This document shows positions 26,207 through 34,832 of a stretch of DNA of 64,000 nucleotides, in pieces. Below the pieces are notes generated by a model, which made no database searches, was not told the origin of the DNA, and was given only the letters and a program-made list of their open reading frames with translations. The position numbers and the translations under genes are program-made. Each line of letters opens with the position of its first letter. Positions within the stretch are counted from its first letter, which is position 1. The stretch comes from Hahella sp. HNIBRBA332 (GTDB lineage Bacteria; Pseudomonadota; Gammaproteobacteria; Pseudomonadales; Oleiphilaceae): assembly GCF_030719035.1 (NCBI RefSeq), contig NZ_CP132203.1, forward strand, positions 1,054,001 through 1,118,000, written 5' to 3'.

Positions 26207-27091
26207 CTAATCTTTGTGCAGGTGATTGGCGGCGTAAAGGGTGTTCTCCATGAGGGTGGCGACTGTCATTGGTCCAACGCCGCCGGGTACTGGCGTGATC
26301 CAGCTCGCGCGTTCCGCTGCTTCGTCAAATTCCACGTCGCCAACCAGTGCGCCATCTTCTTTGCGGTTGATGCCCACATCAATCACGATGGCGCCGGGCT
26401 TTATCCATTCGCCTTTAACAATGCCTGGGCGTCCCACCGCGACGACGACAATGTCAGACTGGCTTACTTTGGCTGGAAGATTGACCGTAAAGCGGTGAGT
26501 GATAGTGACGGTGCAGCCTGCTAACAATAGCTCCAGTCCCATTGGGCGTCCGACAATATTGGAAGCTCCAACCACCAGTGCGTCTTTTCCGCGTAGTTCA
26601 ACGCCCGTGCGGGCCAGTAGTGTCATGATGCCTTTAGGGGTGCAGGGGCGGAGTACGGGCATGCGCTGCGCCAGTCGGCCAAGGTTGTAGGGGTGGAAGC
26701 CGTCAACGTCTTTGTCTGGTTTGATGCGTTCTAATATGTTGTCTGCATCCATATGTGCAGGGAGAGGCAGTTGGACAAGTATGCCGTCAATGGCGTTGTC
26801 TTCGTTAAGCGTGTCGATCAGGCTGAGCAACTCTTGCTCTGTCGTGCTCTCTTCCAGTGTGTATTTTTGGGAGAGAAATCCGACTTCTTCGCAAGCCTTG
26901 GTTTTATTCTTAACATAAACTTGGGAGGCGGGATCCTCTCCCACTAATACAACGGCGAGACCGGGAGGGCGTAAGCCGCTATCGATACGGGCTTTTACGC
27001 CTTCTGCAACATTTTTGCGAACGTCCGCGGCGACCTGCTTGCCGTCGATCAGCCTAGCGTGATGGTTGTTCTGGGCGTGAGTCATAGTCAT
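26207..27091 (-). CDS. folD: Methylenetetrahydrofolate dehydrogenase/cyclohydrolase
   Basis: A 294-residue bifunctional enzyme of one-carbon metabolism (5,10-methylene-THF to 10-formyl-THF, NADP-linked). The cyclohydrolase lysine lies in YVKNKTKACEEVG, followed by ILVQLPLPAHMD, PDKDVDGFHPYNLG, the Rossmann motif VVGASNIVGRPMG and the C-terminal TPVPGGVGPMTVA. The start at 27091 (ATGACTATGACT) is preferred over an upstream GTG at 27118, as the extra residues are not family-like. It stands alone, convergent with cysS. Confidence 0.96.
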   Translation of the reverse strand: MTMTHAQNNHHARLIDGKQVAADVRKNVAEGVKARIDSGLRPPGLAVVLVGEDPASQVYVKNKTKACEEVGFLSQKYTLEESTTEQELLSLIDTLNEDNAIDGILVQLPLPAHMDADNILERIKPDKDVDGFHPYNLGRLAQRMPVLRPCTPKGIMTLLARTGVELRGKDALVVGASNIVGRPMGLELLLAGCTVTITHRFTVNLPAKVSQSDIVVVAVGRPGIVKGEWIKPGAIVIDVGINRKEDGALVGDVEFDEAAERASWITPVPGGVGPMTVATLMENTLYAANHLHKD

Positions 27092-27118
27092 GGCCAACTG
27101 ATGGGAATAGGGGCCCAC

Positions 27119-27387
27119 ATTTTACTGAAATGGCGTCGTAGCTCAATTGTTTAATGTAATGGGCCAGGAAGCTCCCGGCAGGGTGATTTTATCCAAAGCT
27201 ATGCGTTTGCGCATGATGAGGGTATTGGTAGCTAATGGGCGTCTATATGTATGTTATGGTGTTGAAGTGAAAATATAGGCGTGAGACCGGCGCTTCTAGA
27301 TATCTTGTTCATTTATATGTGATTGCGGGTTATTGCCACTCGAATGGCCCGTGTTAGAAAATATTTTAAGTATTTTCAAATTGATGG
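27119..27387. other. Gene-free stretch upstream of the tRNA operon
   Basis: No gene with a family signature or credible start was found. The region is A/T-rich towards the right end, as expected for upstream (UP-like) sequence before a strong stable-RNA promoter, and it carries the folD promoter region at the left. Confidence 0.6.
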
Positions 27388-27416
27388 TTGACGGTGGTGG
27401 GTGCCGCGAGTATTAT
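27388..27416 (+). promoter_or_regulatory. Strong sigma70 promoter of the tRNA operon
   Basis: TTGACG (27388-27393), exactly 17 bp, then TATTAT (27411-27416), followed by the GC-rich discriminator TCGCGCC. This combination, with an A/T-rich stretch upstream, is typical of stringently controlled stable-RNA promoters. tRNA-Pro begins 40 bp further on. Confidence 0.8.
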
Positions 27417-27456
27417 TCGCGCCAGCTTTCGCTGAGACGCCTGGTCTCACTAAGAG

Positions 27457-27533
27457 CGGGGTATAGCGCAGTCTGGTAGCGCGCCTGCTTTGGGAGCAGG
27501 ATGTCGGGAGTTCGAATCTCTCTACCCCGACCA
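27457..27533 (+). tRNA. tRNA-Pro (TGG)
   Basis: A 77-nt cloverleaf with acceptor stem CGGGGTA/TACCCCG, anticodon TGG in CTGCTTTGGGAGCAG, T-loop TTCGAAT and an encoded CCA. First of four tRNAs from one promoter. Confidence 0.97.
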
Positions 27534-27593
27534 CTTTACTCAGTGAGTAATCACAGTTTAAGGTGGTAATTCGCAAGGATTCGCGAATATAGA

Positions 27594-27670
27594 GCGCCCG
27601 TAGCTCAACCGGATAGAGCATCGGCCTTCTAAGCCGAGGGTTGCAGGTTCGAGTCCTGCCGGGCGCGCCA
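27594..27670 (+). tRNA. tRNA-Arg (TCT)
   Basis: A 77-nt cloverleaf with acceptor stem GCGCCCG/CGGGCGC, anticodon TCT in CGGCCTTCTAAGCCG, T-loop TTCGAGT and encoded CCA. It decodes AGA/AGG. Confidence 0.97.
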
Positions 27671-27709
27671 TGCTACGGAATGGTGGCCCTTAGTTAGCGA
27701 AGCATTTGT

Positions 27710-27786
27710 GGTGGACGTAGCTCAGTCGGTAGAGCTCAGGATTGTGATTCCTGCGGTCGAGGGTTCGATCCCCTTCGTCCACCCCA
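27710..27786 (+). tRNA. tRNA-His (GTG)
   Basis: A 77-nt cloverleaf including the extra G at position -1 opposite discriminator C, the histidine identity pair. Acceptor stem GTGGACG/CGTCCAC, anticodon GTG, encoded CCA. Confidence 0.97.
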
Positions 27787-27854
27787 TTCCTCTCAAGCTT
27801 TAGGGCTTGTTAAAAAGTTTTGATGTATTTTGCAGCAAAACTACCTCTTATAGT

Positions 27855-27939
<85 letters not shown>

Positions 27940-28057
27940 TGTTAATATTTAATAATTGCGAAGCTCCTCGTTTGTATTCTCTACTTGCTAAAGCATCCGG
28001 GGCTCCGTAATATTTGCCTCCACTTTTTTAAGTTGCGTATCAGAATCGAGGATTATC

Positions 28058-29407
28058 ATGCAAGTTTCGCTAGAGTCGACCTCTTCTATCGAGCGTCGAA
28101 TGACAATTGGTGTGCCGGCAACTCAAGTTAACTCGGAAGTAGAAAAGCGTTTGCGGAAAACTGCTCGTACTGTCCGCATGAATGGTTTCCGTCCCGGCAA
28201 AGTACCGATGAGCGTGGTCAAAAAGCGCTACGGAGAGGGCGTACGCCAGGAAGTTATCGGCGAAATGATGCGCGACGCTTATGTTGAGGCGCTTCAGAAA
28301 GAAGACCTGAACCCCGCCGGCTATCCCAAATTTGAACCCAAAAAAATCGAAGACGGCGAAGACTTGGAGTTTATCGCCACTTTTGAAATCTATCCTGAAG
28401 TAGCTATCGGCGACCTTTCCTCTATCAGCGTTGAAAAAGAAGACTTTGAAATCGTTGATGCTGACGTTGATAGCATGATCGAAAAGCTGCGTCAGCAGTC
28501 TTCTGTATGGAAAGACAGCGAAGACGCGGCTGCTGAAGGCGACCGTCTGACTATCGACTTTAAAGGTATGGTTGATGGCGAAGCGTTCGAAGGCGGTTCT
28601 GCGCAAAATGCACAGATCGTTATCGGCTCCAAACGGATGATTCCTGGCTTTGAAGACGGCTTGGTAGGTTTAAAAGCTGGCGATGAAAAAACGCTGGATC
28701 TGACATTCCCTGAAGACTATCACGCAGAAAACCTGAAAGGTAAACCTGCTCAGTTTGAAGTGAAAGTGAGTAAGGTTGAGCGCTCTGAGCTGCCTGAAAT
28801 CAATGATGAGTTTTTCGCGCAGTACGGTGTGCAGGAAGGTGGCGAAGAGGCTTTCAAAGTCGAAATTCGCAAAAACATGGAGCGCGAAGCAAAATTTGCC
28901 ATCGCAAACAAAGTTAAACAGCAAGTGGTTGATCAGTTGCTGGGCTTGAGCGAATTTGAAGTCCCTTCCGCTTTGGTTGACTCTGAAGTTAACAGAATGC
29001 GTGAAGATGCCGCTCAACGTTTTGGCGGCGGCCAAATGAAGGCTTCGCAATTGCCTGCGGAACTGTTTAAGGATCAAGCGGTCAAACGAGTTAAGACCGG
29101 CTTAATTTTTGCTCAAGTGGTTAAGGATAACAATCTGGAAGCAACTGAAGAGCAGATCGAAGCGAAAATTCGTGAGCTGGCCTCTAGCTATCAAGAGCCT
29201 GAGCAAGTAGTTAGCTGGTATATGAGCAACCCTGAGCAGAAGGCTCAAATGCAGTCTGTAGTTCTGGAAGACGTAGTAGTGGACTTTGTAGCGGACAAGG
29301 CGAAGATCGAGACTAAGTCCGTATCATACGAAGACGCTGTCAAGCCTAGAACGGCTTCTGCTGCGGAAGCTGATCAAGCGGAAGACGCTGAGCAAAGCGC
29401 GGAATAA
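28058..29407 (+). CDS. tig: Trigger factor
   Basis: A 449-residue ribosome-bound chaperone with prolyl isomerase activity. The ribosome-binding signature GFRPGKVPMSVVKKRYG lies near residues 43-60, the FKBP-type domain around 150-240 (GDRLTIDFKGMVDGEAFEGG), and the C-terminal helical arms follow. It is about 17 residues longer than E. coli TF, with an acidic Ala/Glu-rich tail (EADQAEDAEQ). The ribosome binding site GAGGATT precedes the ATG. It opens the quality-control cluster tig-clpP-clpX-lon, but a strong terminator separates it from clpP. Confidence 0.97.
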   Translation: MQVSLESTSSIERRMTIGVPATQVNSEVEKRLRKTARTVRMNGFRPGKVPMSVVKKRYGEGVRQEVIGEMMRDAYVEALQKEDLNPAGYPKFEPKKIEDGEDLEFIATFEIYPEVAIGDLSSISVEKEDFEIVDADVDSMIEKLRQQSSVWKDSEDAAAEGDRLTIDFKGMVDGEAFEGGSAQNAQIVIGSKRMIPGFEDGLVGLKAGDEKTLDLTFPEDYHAENLKGKPAQFEVKVSKVERSELPEINDEFFAQYGVQEGGEEAFKVEIRKNMEREAKFAIANKVKQQVVDQLLGLSEFEVPSALVDSEVNRMREDAAQRFGGGQMKASQLPAELFKDQAVKRVKTGLIFAQVVKDNNLEATEEQIEAKIRELASSYQEPEQVVSWYMSNPEQKAQMQSVVLEDVVVDFVADKAKIETKSVSYEDAVKPRTASAAEADQAEDAEQSAE

Positions 29408-29452
29408 AAAACGCGGTCTTGCGCTAAAAAAGCCAGCAAATTAAGCTAGAAT

Positions 29453-29488
29453 GACAAACAGCCGGTAACGTCCGGCTGTTTGTCTTTT
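29453..29488 (+). terminator. Strong terminator between tig and clpP
   Basis: GACAAACAGCCGG (29453-29465) and CCGGCTGTTTGTC (29472-29484) form a perfect 13-bp stem with a 6-nt loop, then TTTT. It ends only 28 bp before the clpP ATG, so clpP must be transcribed by read-through or from a promoter very close by. Confidence 0.85.
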
Positions 29489-29515
29489 ATAGAAAGCAAT
29501 GGAGTTCTGATAAAA

Positions 29516-30157
29516 ATGGCTCGCGACGACAACGCAATGATGATGAATAAATTAGAAATAGCCAATGCTCTGGTGCCCATGGTGGTCGAGCAGACCGCGC
29601 GGGGCGAAAGATCCTACGATATATACTCAAGGCTGTTGAAGGAGCGGATCATTTTTCTGGTCGGCCAAGTTGAAGACCACATGGCTAACTTGGTGGTGGC
29701 GCAGTTGTTGTTCCTGGAGTCAGAGAACCCGGACAAAGATATTCATCTCTACATCAATTCTCCTGGCGGTTCCGTGACTGCGGGGCTGTCAATTTACGAC
29801 ACCATGCAATTTATTAAGCCTGACGTTTCTACGATGTGTATCGGGCAGGCGGCTAGTATGGGCGCCTTACTGCTAAGCGGCGGAGCTGCTGGAAAGCGAT
29901 ACTGTTTGCCGCACTCTCGAGTGATGATCCACCAGCCACTACTGGGCGGCCTTCAAGGGCAAGCTTCTGATATTGAGATACATGCCAAGGAAATTCTGTT
30001 GTTGCGCGAGAAGCTGAACAACATTCTCTCCAAGCACACTGGGCAAGATATCGAGACAATCGCCCGCGACACCGACCGGGATAAATTCATGGACGCGGAG
30101 ATGGCTAAAAATTATGGCTTGATAGACTCCGTGCTTGATAAACGGGTGGTTGGTTAG
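29516..30157 (+). CDS. clpP: ATP-dependent Clp protease proteolytic subunit
   Basis: A 213-residue serine protease subunit forming the ClpP barrel. The catalytic serine is S114 ([14 protein letters not shown]) and the histidine H139 (SRVMIHQP), with the aspartate in RDTDRDKFM. The start at 29516 ([10 protein letters not shown]) is chosen because GGAG lies before it and because codons upstream fall in the terminator. A short N-terminal propeptide is likely removed, as in E. coli. clpX follows after 77 bp. Confidence 0.96.
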
Positions 30158-30234
30158 CATACTTGGAGTATGGTAAATACGTAAGACTAACTAAACCCGT
30201 CTTGCATATATTGAATTAATTTAGGGGTAGTTTG

Positions 30235-31518
30235 ATGGCTGATGAAAGAAGCGGAAAGGGCGAAGACAGCGGAAAGTTGCTGTATTGCTCCTTTTGCGGG
30301 AAAAGCCAACATGAGGTTCGCAAGCTGATCGCCGGTCCGTCTGTATTTATTTGCGATGAGTGCGTTGATCTGTGCAACGACATTATCCGCGAAGAGATTC
30401 AGGAAGCGACCACCAGTGACAGCAGCGACAGGTTGCCCACACCTCACGAAATTAAAGAGACGCTGGATGACTATGTTATTGGTCAGACCCGAGCCAAACT
30501 TGCACTGGCTGTCGCGGTTTACAACCATTACAAGCGCCTGCGTTACGAAGACAAAAAAGGTGAAGTTGAGTTAGGCAAGAGTAATATTTTGCTGATCGGG
30601 CCCACCGGTAGCGGTAAGACTTTGTTGGCTGAAACGCTGGCGAGATTACTGAACGTGCCCTTTACTATCGCTGACGCCACAACATTGACGGAAGCCGGTT
30701 ATGTCGGCGAAGACGTTGAAAATATCATTCAGAAGTTGTTGCAGAAGTGCGACTATGATGTTGAGAAGGCGCAGAAAGGTATCGTATATATTGACGAAAT
30801 CGATAAGATTTCGCGTAAATCCGATAATCCCTCTATAACGCGTGATGTGTCTGGCGAAGGCGTTCAACAGGCGCTGCTGAAGCTGATTGAGGGCACCGTC
30901 GCCTCTGTGCCGCCTCAGGGTGGCCGCAAGCATCCGCAGCAGGAATTTTTGCAAGTAGATACTTCGAATATTCTTTTCATCTGCGGCGGCGCATTTGCCG
31001 GATTGGAGAAGATTATTCGGGATCGCGCCGAAAAGGGCAGTATTGGATTCTCGGCAGTAGTGAAGAGTCAAATAAGCTCCAAGTCCGTTGGCGAGACATT
31101 GAAAGACGTAGAAACAGAGGACTTGATCAAGTTTGGCTTGATTCCTGAGTTTGTCGGTCGTTTACCTGTTATCGCAACATTGGATGAGTTGGACGAGGAG
31201 GCGTTGATTCAGATTTTGACTCAGCCGCGCAACGCTCTTACCAAGCAGTACTCCAAGCTGTTTGAGATGGAAAGCGTTGAAGTGGACTTCCGTGAGGACG
31301 CCTTGCGCTCAATCGCCAAGAAAGCCATGGAGCGTAAAACGGGTGCGAGGGGGCTTCGCTCTATACTTGAGCAAGTTCTTCTGAGGACCATGTATGACAT
31401 TCCTTCAGAGCAGGATGTCTGCAAAGTCGTTATCGACGAGGGCGTTATCGCTGGCGAGTCTGAACCAATCAAAATCTACAAGAACAGCGAACAGGCCAAA
31501 TTGGCTGCTGACGAGTAG
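30235..31518 (+). CDS. clpX: ClpX unfoldase ATPase
   Basis: A 427-residue AAA+ unfoldase that feeds substrates to ClpP. An N-terminal C4 zinc finger (CSFCGK and CDECVDLC) is followed by Walker A GPTGSGKTLLAE, Walker B IVYIDEIDKI, the pore motif region, and the IGF tripeptide (GSIGFSAVV) that docks on ClpP. The C-terminal sensor 2 GARGLRSILE is intact. The start is ATG at 30235 with AGGGG before it. Two hairpins follow the stop. Confidence 0.97.
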   Translation: MADERSGKGEDSGKLLYCSFCGKSQHEVRKLIAGPSVFICDECVDLCNDIIREEIQEATTSDSSDRLPTPHEIKETLDDYVIGQTRAKLALAVAVYNHYKRLRYEDKKGEVELGKSNILLIGPTGSGKTLLAETLARLLNVPFTIADATTLTEAGYVGEDVENIIQKLLQKCDYDVEKAQKGIVYIDEIDKISRKSDNPSITRDVSGEGVQQALLKLIEGTVASVPPQGGRKHPQQEFLQVDTSNILFICGGAFAGLEKIIRDRAEKGSIGFSAVVKSQISSKSVGETLKDVETEDLIKFGLIPEFVGRLPVIATLDELDEEALIQILTQPRNALTKQYSKLFEMESVEVDFREDALRSIAKKAMERKTGARGLRSILEQVLLRTMYDIPSEQDVCKVVIDEGVIAGESEPIKIYKNSEQAKLAADE

Positions 31519-31526
31519 CTTCTATT

Positions 31527-31596
31527 GCGGTAATGGTTAAATTACCGCCTGTTTTTGAAGGTTTTTGTAAAAAATGGGGCGTTCAGCCCCTTTTTT
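31527..31596 (+). terminator. Tandem terminators after clpX
   Basis: First hairpin: GCGGTAAT/ATTACCGC (31527-31534, 31541-31548), then CTGTTTTT. Second: GGGGC/GCCCC (31576-31580, 31586-31590) extended by flanking A and T runs, then TTTTTT. The second is the more classical one. Confidence 0.7.
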
Positions 31597-31629
31597 CTAA
31601 AATATTCCTATCTTGTAATCATCCTACAT

Positions 31630-31657
31630 TTGTATTTTGCGGCCATTGTCCCCATCA
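31630..31657 (+). promoter_or_regulatory. Candidate sigma32 heat-shock promoter for lon
   Basis: CCCCATCA (31650-31657) matches the sigma32 -10 (CCCCATnT) in seven or eight positions, with TTGTAT (31630-31635) 14 bp before it as a partial -35 (TTGAAA). Lon is a heat-shock gene in E. coli. The -10 ends about 70 bp before the lon start. Confidence 0.45.
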
Positions 31658-31729
31658 TCTATAGCAAGTGAAAGATAGTGACCAGCATACGGCGCGTGTA
31701 AGAAGCGCCATCAAGTTCTGAGGTGTTAT

Positions 31730-34162
31730 ATGGTTGAGGGTTCATCACCTATCGTAATCCCTTTACTGCCATTGCGTGATGTTGTTGTTTTCCCGCATAT
31801 GGTGATCCCTTTGTTTGTTGGCAGAGCCAAATCTATTAAAGCTCTCGAAGAAGCAACGGAAGGCAATAAGGAAATTCTGCTGGTAGCTCAGCGTGACCCC
31901 GCGGACGAAGACCCGGGGCAGTCTGAAATTTATGGCATCGGCACCGTATCAACTATCCTGCAGATGCTTAAACTTCCTGACGGCACTGTAAAAGTGCTGG
32001 TTGAGGGCAACTATCGCGCCCATATTGACCGCGTTGAAAACGACGATTATCTCAGTGCGAAAGTCAGTGAGCTGCCTGAGCCAATCCTGTCTGAGCGTTC
32101 TGCCGATGTACTTACTCGTTCTCTGCTGTCTCAGTTCGAACAATACGTGAAGCTGAGTAAGAAAATCCCAAATGAACTATCCGATTCGTTGAGCAATATT
32201 GCTGAGCCCGGACGTTTGGCCGATACCATCGCGGCGCATTTGGAGCTTAAGCTTGAGTCCAAGCAAGAGCTACTGGAAGTTGTGGATGTTAAGGCGCGAG
32301 TTGAAGCGCTGATGCAGAGACTGGAGAATGAGATTGACATTCTGCAGGTGGAGCAGCGTATTCGCGGCCGCGTTAAAAAGCAGATGGAAAAGAGCCAGCG
32401 CGAGTATTACCTCAACGAGCAGATGAAAGCCATTCAAAAGGAAATGGGCGATCTGGGCGATGGCGGTAACGAGCTGGAGCAGCTTGAAAAACGCATCCTT
32501 TCGGCAGGTATGCCTGAAGAGGCGCGTAAGAAGGCGGAGTCTGAATTAAGTAAGCTCAAAATGATGTCGCCAATGTCCGCTGAAGCGACGGTTGTGCGCA
32601 GCTACATCGATTGGATGGTGAATATTCCATGGAAAAAGCGCAGCCGTGTTAAACATGACTTGGATGCCGCGCGTAAGATCCTGAATGAAGATCACTACGG
32701 TCTGGAAGAGGTTAAAGAGCGAATTCTTGAATATTTGGCGGTACAGAGTCGGGTCAAGAAGATGAAAGGGCCCGTGCTTTGCCTGGTCGGCCCTCCAGGC
32801 GTAGGTAAGACCTCGCTGGGGCAGTCAGTTGCAAAAGCCACAAACCGTAAGTACGTTCGTATGGCTCTTGGTGGCGTACGTGATGAGGCTGAGATTCGCG
32901 GTCATCGTCGGACTTATATTGGCTCTTTGCCCGGAAAGCTGTTGCAGAAACTGGCGAAAGTCAACGTAAAGAACCCGTTGTTCCTGTTCGATGAGATCGA
33001 CAAAATGGGGATGGATCATCGCGGCGATCCAGCGTCGGCTTTGCTGGAAGTGTTGGATCCAGAGCAGAACCATACTTTTAACGACCACTACTTGGAAGTG
33101 GATTATGACCTGTCAGAGGTCATGTTTGTCTGTACTTCCAATACGATGAATATTCCGCCCGCGCTGCTGGATCGTATGGAGATTATTCGGATTCCGGGAT
33201 ATACGGAAGACGAAAAGGTGAATATTGCTCAGAAATACTTGTTGCCCAAGCAAATGGTGAACAACGGTTTGCAGGAAGGTGAGATGGAGACCGATGAGCA
33301 GGCCATTCGCACAGTCATTCGCTATTACACGAAAGAGGCGGGCGTGCGTGGGCTTGAGCGTGAGATCGCCAAAATCTGTCGCAAAGTAGTTAAAGAAAAT
33401 GTATTGCTGAAAAGCAAGAAGGGGGAGCCTCGTCGCGTCACCGAAGAAAATCTGGAAGACTACTTGGGAGTGCGTAAGTTCAACTACGGCAAAGCCTCGT
33501 CTCAAGATCGCGTTGGACAGGTTACTGGGTTGGCTTGGACTCAGGTTGGCGGCGAACTGCTGACAATTGAGTGCACCTCGGTGCCTGGCAAGGGGAAGGT
33601 GGTGAAAACCGGTTCGCTTGGCGATGTTATGCAGGAGTCTATTCAGGCGGCTTTGACGGTAGTGAGAGGGCGTTCTCATGTGCTGGGCATCGCCCCTGAT
33701 TTCCATGAAAAGAATGATATTCACGTACACGTTCCCGAAGGCGCAACGCCAAAGGATGGCCCTAGCGCAGGTATTGGAATGTGCACCGCGTTGGTATCGA
33801 GTTTGACCAATGCGCCGGTTAAGGCTAACGTGGCGATGACAGGAGAGATCACCCTTCGAGGTGAAGTCCTGGCTATCGGTGGACTTAAGGAGAAGTTATT
33901 GGCCGCGCACCGTGGCGGTATTAAAACGGTGGTGATACCACAGGAAAATGTTCGTGACTTAAAGGAGATTCCAGATAACATCAAAAATGAACTGGAAATT
34001 ATTCCAGTTACATGGATAGATGAAGTTTGGAATATTGCACTGGGGGATGACTTTGCAAATAGGTTATCTAGTGCAGAAGGGGGCGTATCAGAAAAAGATA
34101 AAGGCTCCATAAATAAAGGTGATGAAACTTCTGATGGGGCGGACCGTATAAATACGCACTAG
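31730..34162 (+). CDS. lon: Lon ATP-dependent protease
   Basis: An 810-residue LonA protease that degrades misfolded and regulatory proteins. LON substrate domain (about 10-205), coiled region, AAA+ module with Walker A GPPGVGKTS (around 354-362) and Walker B LFLFDEIDKMG, then the protease domain with the Ser-Lys dyad at S679 (KDGPSAGIGM) and K722 (GGLKEKLLAAHRGG), the same numbers as E. coli. The C-terminus is about 26 residues longer than E. coli's and polar (SEKDKGSINKGDETSDG). hupB follows with its own promoter. Confidence 0.97.
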   Translation: MVEGSSPIVIPLLPLRDVVVFPHMVIPLFVGRAKSIKALEEATEGNKEILLVAQRDPADEDPGQSEIYGIGTVSTILQMLKLPDGTVKVLVEGNYRAHIDRVENDDYLSAKVSELPEPILSERSADVLTRSLLSQFEQYVKLSKKIPNELSDSLSNIAEPGRLADTIAAHLELKLESKQELLEVVDVKARVEALMQRLENEIDILQVEQRIRGRVKKQMEKSQREYYLNEQMKAIQKEMGDLGDGGNELEQLEKRILSAGMPEEARKKAESELSKLKMMSPMSAEATVVRSYIDWMVNIPWKKRSRVKHDLDAARKILNEDHYGLEEVKERILEYLAVQSRVKKMKGPVLCLVGPPGVGKTSLGQSVAKATNRKYVRMALGGVRDEAEIRGHRRTYIGSLPGKLLQKLAKVNVKNPLFLFDEIDKMGMDHRGDPASALLEVLDPEQNHTFNDHYLEVDYDLSEVMFVCTSNTMNIPPALLDRMEIIRIPGYTEDEKVNIAQKYLLPKQMVNNGLQEGEMETDEQAIRTVIRYYTKEAGVRGLEREIAKICRKVVKENVLLKSKKGEPRRVTEENLEDYLGVRKFNYGKASSQDRVGQVTGLAWTQVGGELLTIECTSVPGKGKVVKTGSLGDVMQESIQAALTVVRGRSHVLGIAPDFHEKNDIHVHVPEGATPKDGPSAGIGMCTALVSSLTNAPVKANVAMTGEITLRGEVLAIGGLKEKLLAAHRGGIKTVVIPQENVRDLKEIPDNIKNELEIIPVTWIDEVWNIALGDDFANRLSSAEGGVSEKDKGSINKGDETSDGADRINTH

Positions 34163-34175
34163 TGGAAGAAGCTGC

Positions 34176-34205
34176 TTGACACGCTTTTATCCGTGTTGGT
34201 ATAAA
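34176..34205 (+). promoter_or_regulatory. Strong sigma70 promoter for hupB
   Basis: A perfect TTGACA (34176-34181), an 18-bp spacer and TATAAA (34200-34205), 155 bp before the hupB GTG. The leader contains a GGCAGC/GCTGCC hairpin (about 34219-34242). Confidence 0.75.
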
Positions 34206-34360
34206 TGATCGCGTTGTCAGGCAGCGTCCCACAAGGGCTGCCGGCCAATTAAAAGAAGAAAAAGGATGTACTCACGCTCTAAAGTTATAAGTGTGTTGTA
34301 TACCTGAATTCCTTCATCACCAGTCAATTAATCAATTCAAAAAGATCTAAGGGGTTTAGT

Positions 34361-34633
34361 GTGAATAAGTCAGAATTGATTGATGCTGTTGCTGCATCTG
34401 CAGACATCTCAAAAGCGGCTGCTGGTCGTGCTCTTGATGCTGTCGTTGAGTCAGTTACTGAAGCATTAAAAAAGGGTGAGCAGGTTACTTTGATCGGTTT
34501 TGGTACGTTCTCTGTTAAAGAGCGCGCTGCACGCACTGGTCGCAACCCGCAAACTGGCGCTACGATTAAAATCGACGCCGCCAAAGTTCCCAGCTTTAAA
34601 GCCGGTAAAGCTCTGAAAGACGCAGTCAACTAG
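34361..34633 (+). CDS. hupB: DNA-binding protein HU-beta
   Basis: A 90-residue HU nucleoid protein that bends and compacts DNA. It begins MNKSELIDAVAA and has the DNA-binding arm motif GRNPQTGATIKI, with the conserved proline between N and Q, and the IDAAKVPSFKAGKALKDAV end. The start is GTG after AAGGGG. It sits after lon, as in E. coli, and before a tRNA-Asp that E. coli lacks at this place. Confidence 0.97.
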   Translation: MNKSELIDAVAASADISKAAAGRALDAVVESVTEALKKGEQVTLIGFGTFSVKERAARTGRNPQTGATIKIDAAKVPSFKAGKALKDAVN

Positions 34634-34641
34634 CATCTTGT

Positions 34642-34661
34642 GTCCCTAGTAAAATAGGGAC
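34642..34661 (+). other. Hairpin between hupB and tRNA-Asp
   Basis: GTCCCTA (34642-34648) and TAGGGAC (34655-34661) form a perfect 7-bp stem with a 6-nt loop but no T-run. It may be an mRNA 3' stabilising or processing hairpin, letting transcription pass on to the tRNA. Confidence 0.4.
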
Positions 34662-34675
34662 GCAATGCAATCGAA

Positions 34676-34752
34676 GGAGCGGTAGTTCAGTCGGTTAGAA
34701 TACCGGCCTGTCACGCCGGGGGTCGCGGGTTCGAGTCCCGTCCGCTCCGCCA
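34676..34752 (+). tRNA. tRNA-Asp (GTC)
   Basis: A 77-nt cloverleaf with acceptor stem GGAGCGG/CCGCTCC, anticodon GTC in CGGCCTGTCACGCCG, T-loop TTCGAGT, discriminator G and encoded CCA. It starts 42 bp after hupB and may be processed from the hupB transcript. Confidence 0.97.
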
Positions 34753-34758
34753 AGATCC

Positions 34759-34782
34759 AAGGCGCCCAAGAGCGCCTTTTTT
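34759..34782 (+). terminator. Terminator after tRNA-Asp
   Basis: AAGGCGC (34759-34765) and GCGCCTT (34772-34778) with a 6-nt loop, followed by a T-run to 34782. Confidence 0.85.
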
Positions 34783-34832
34783 CATTAGAACAGTACAACC
34801 AGATTTGGAAGTTAGAATTCTAAGAGGGGCGC

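Noticed and set aside
27376..27621. An 81-codon minus-strand frame across tRNA-Pro and tRNA-Arg
   Set aside because: It contains the RFELPTSCSQSRRATRLRY-type string that arises from reading tRNA-Pro backwards, a well-known false protein.
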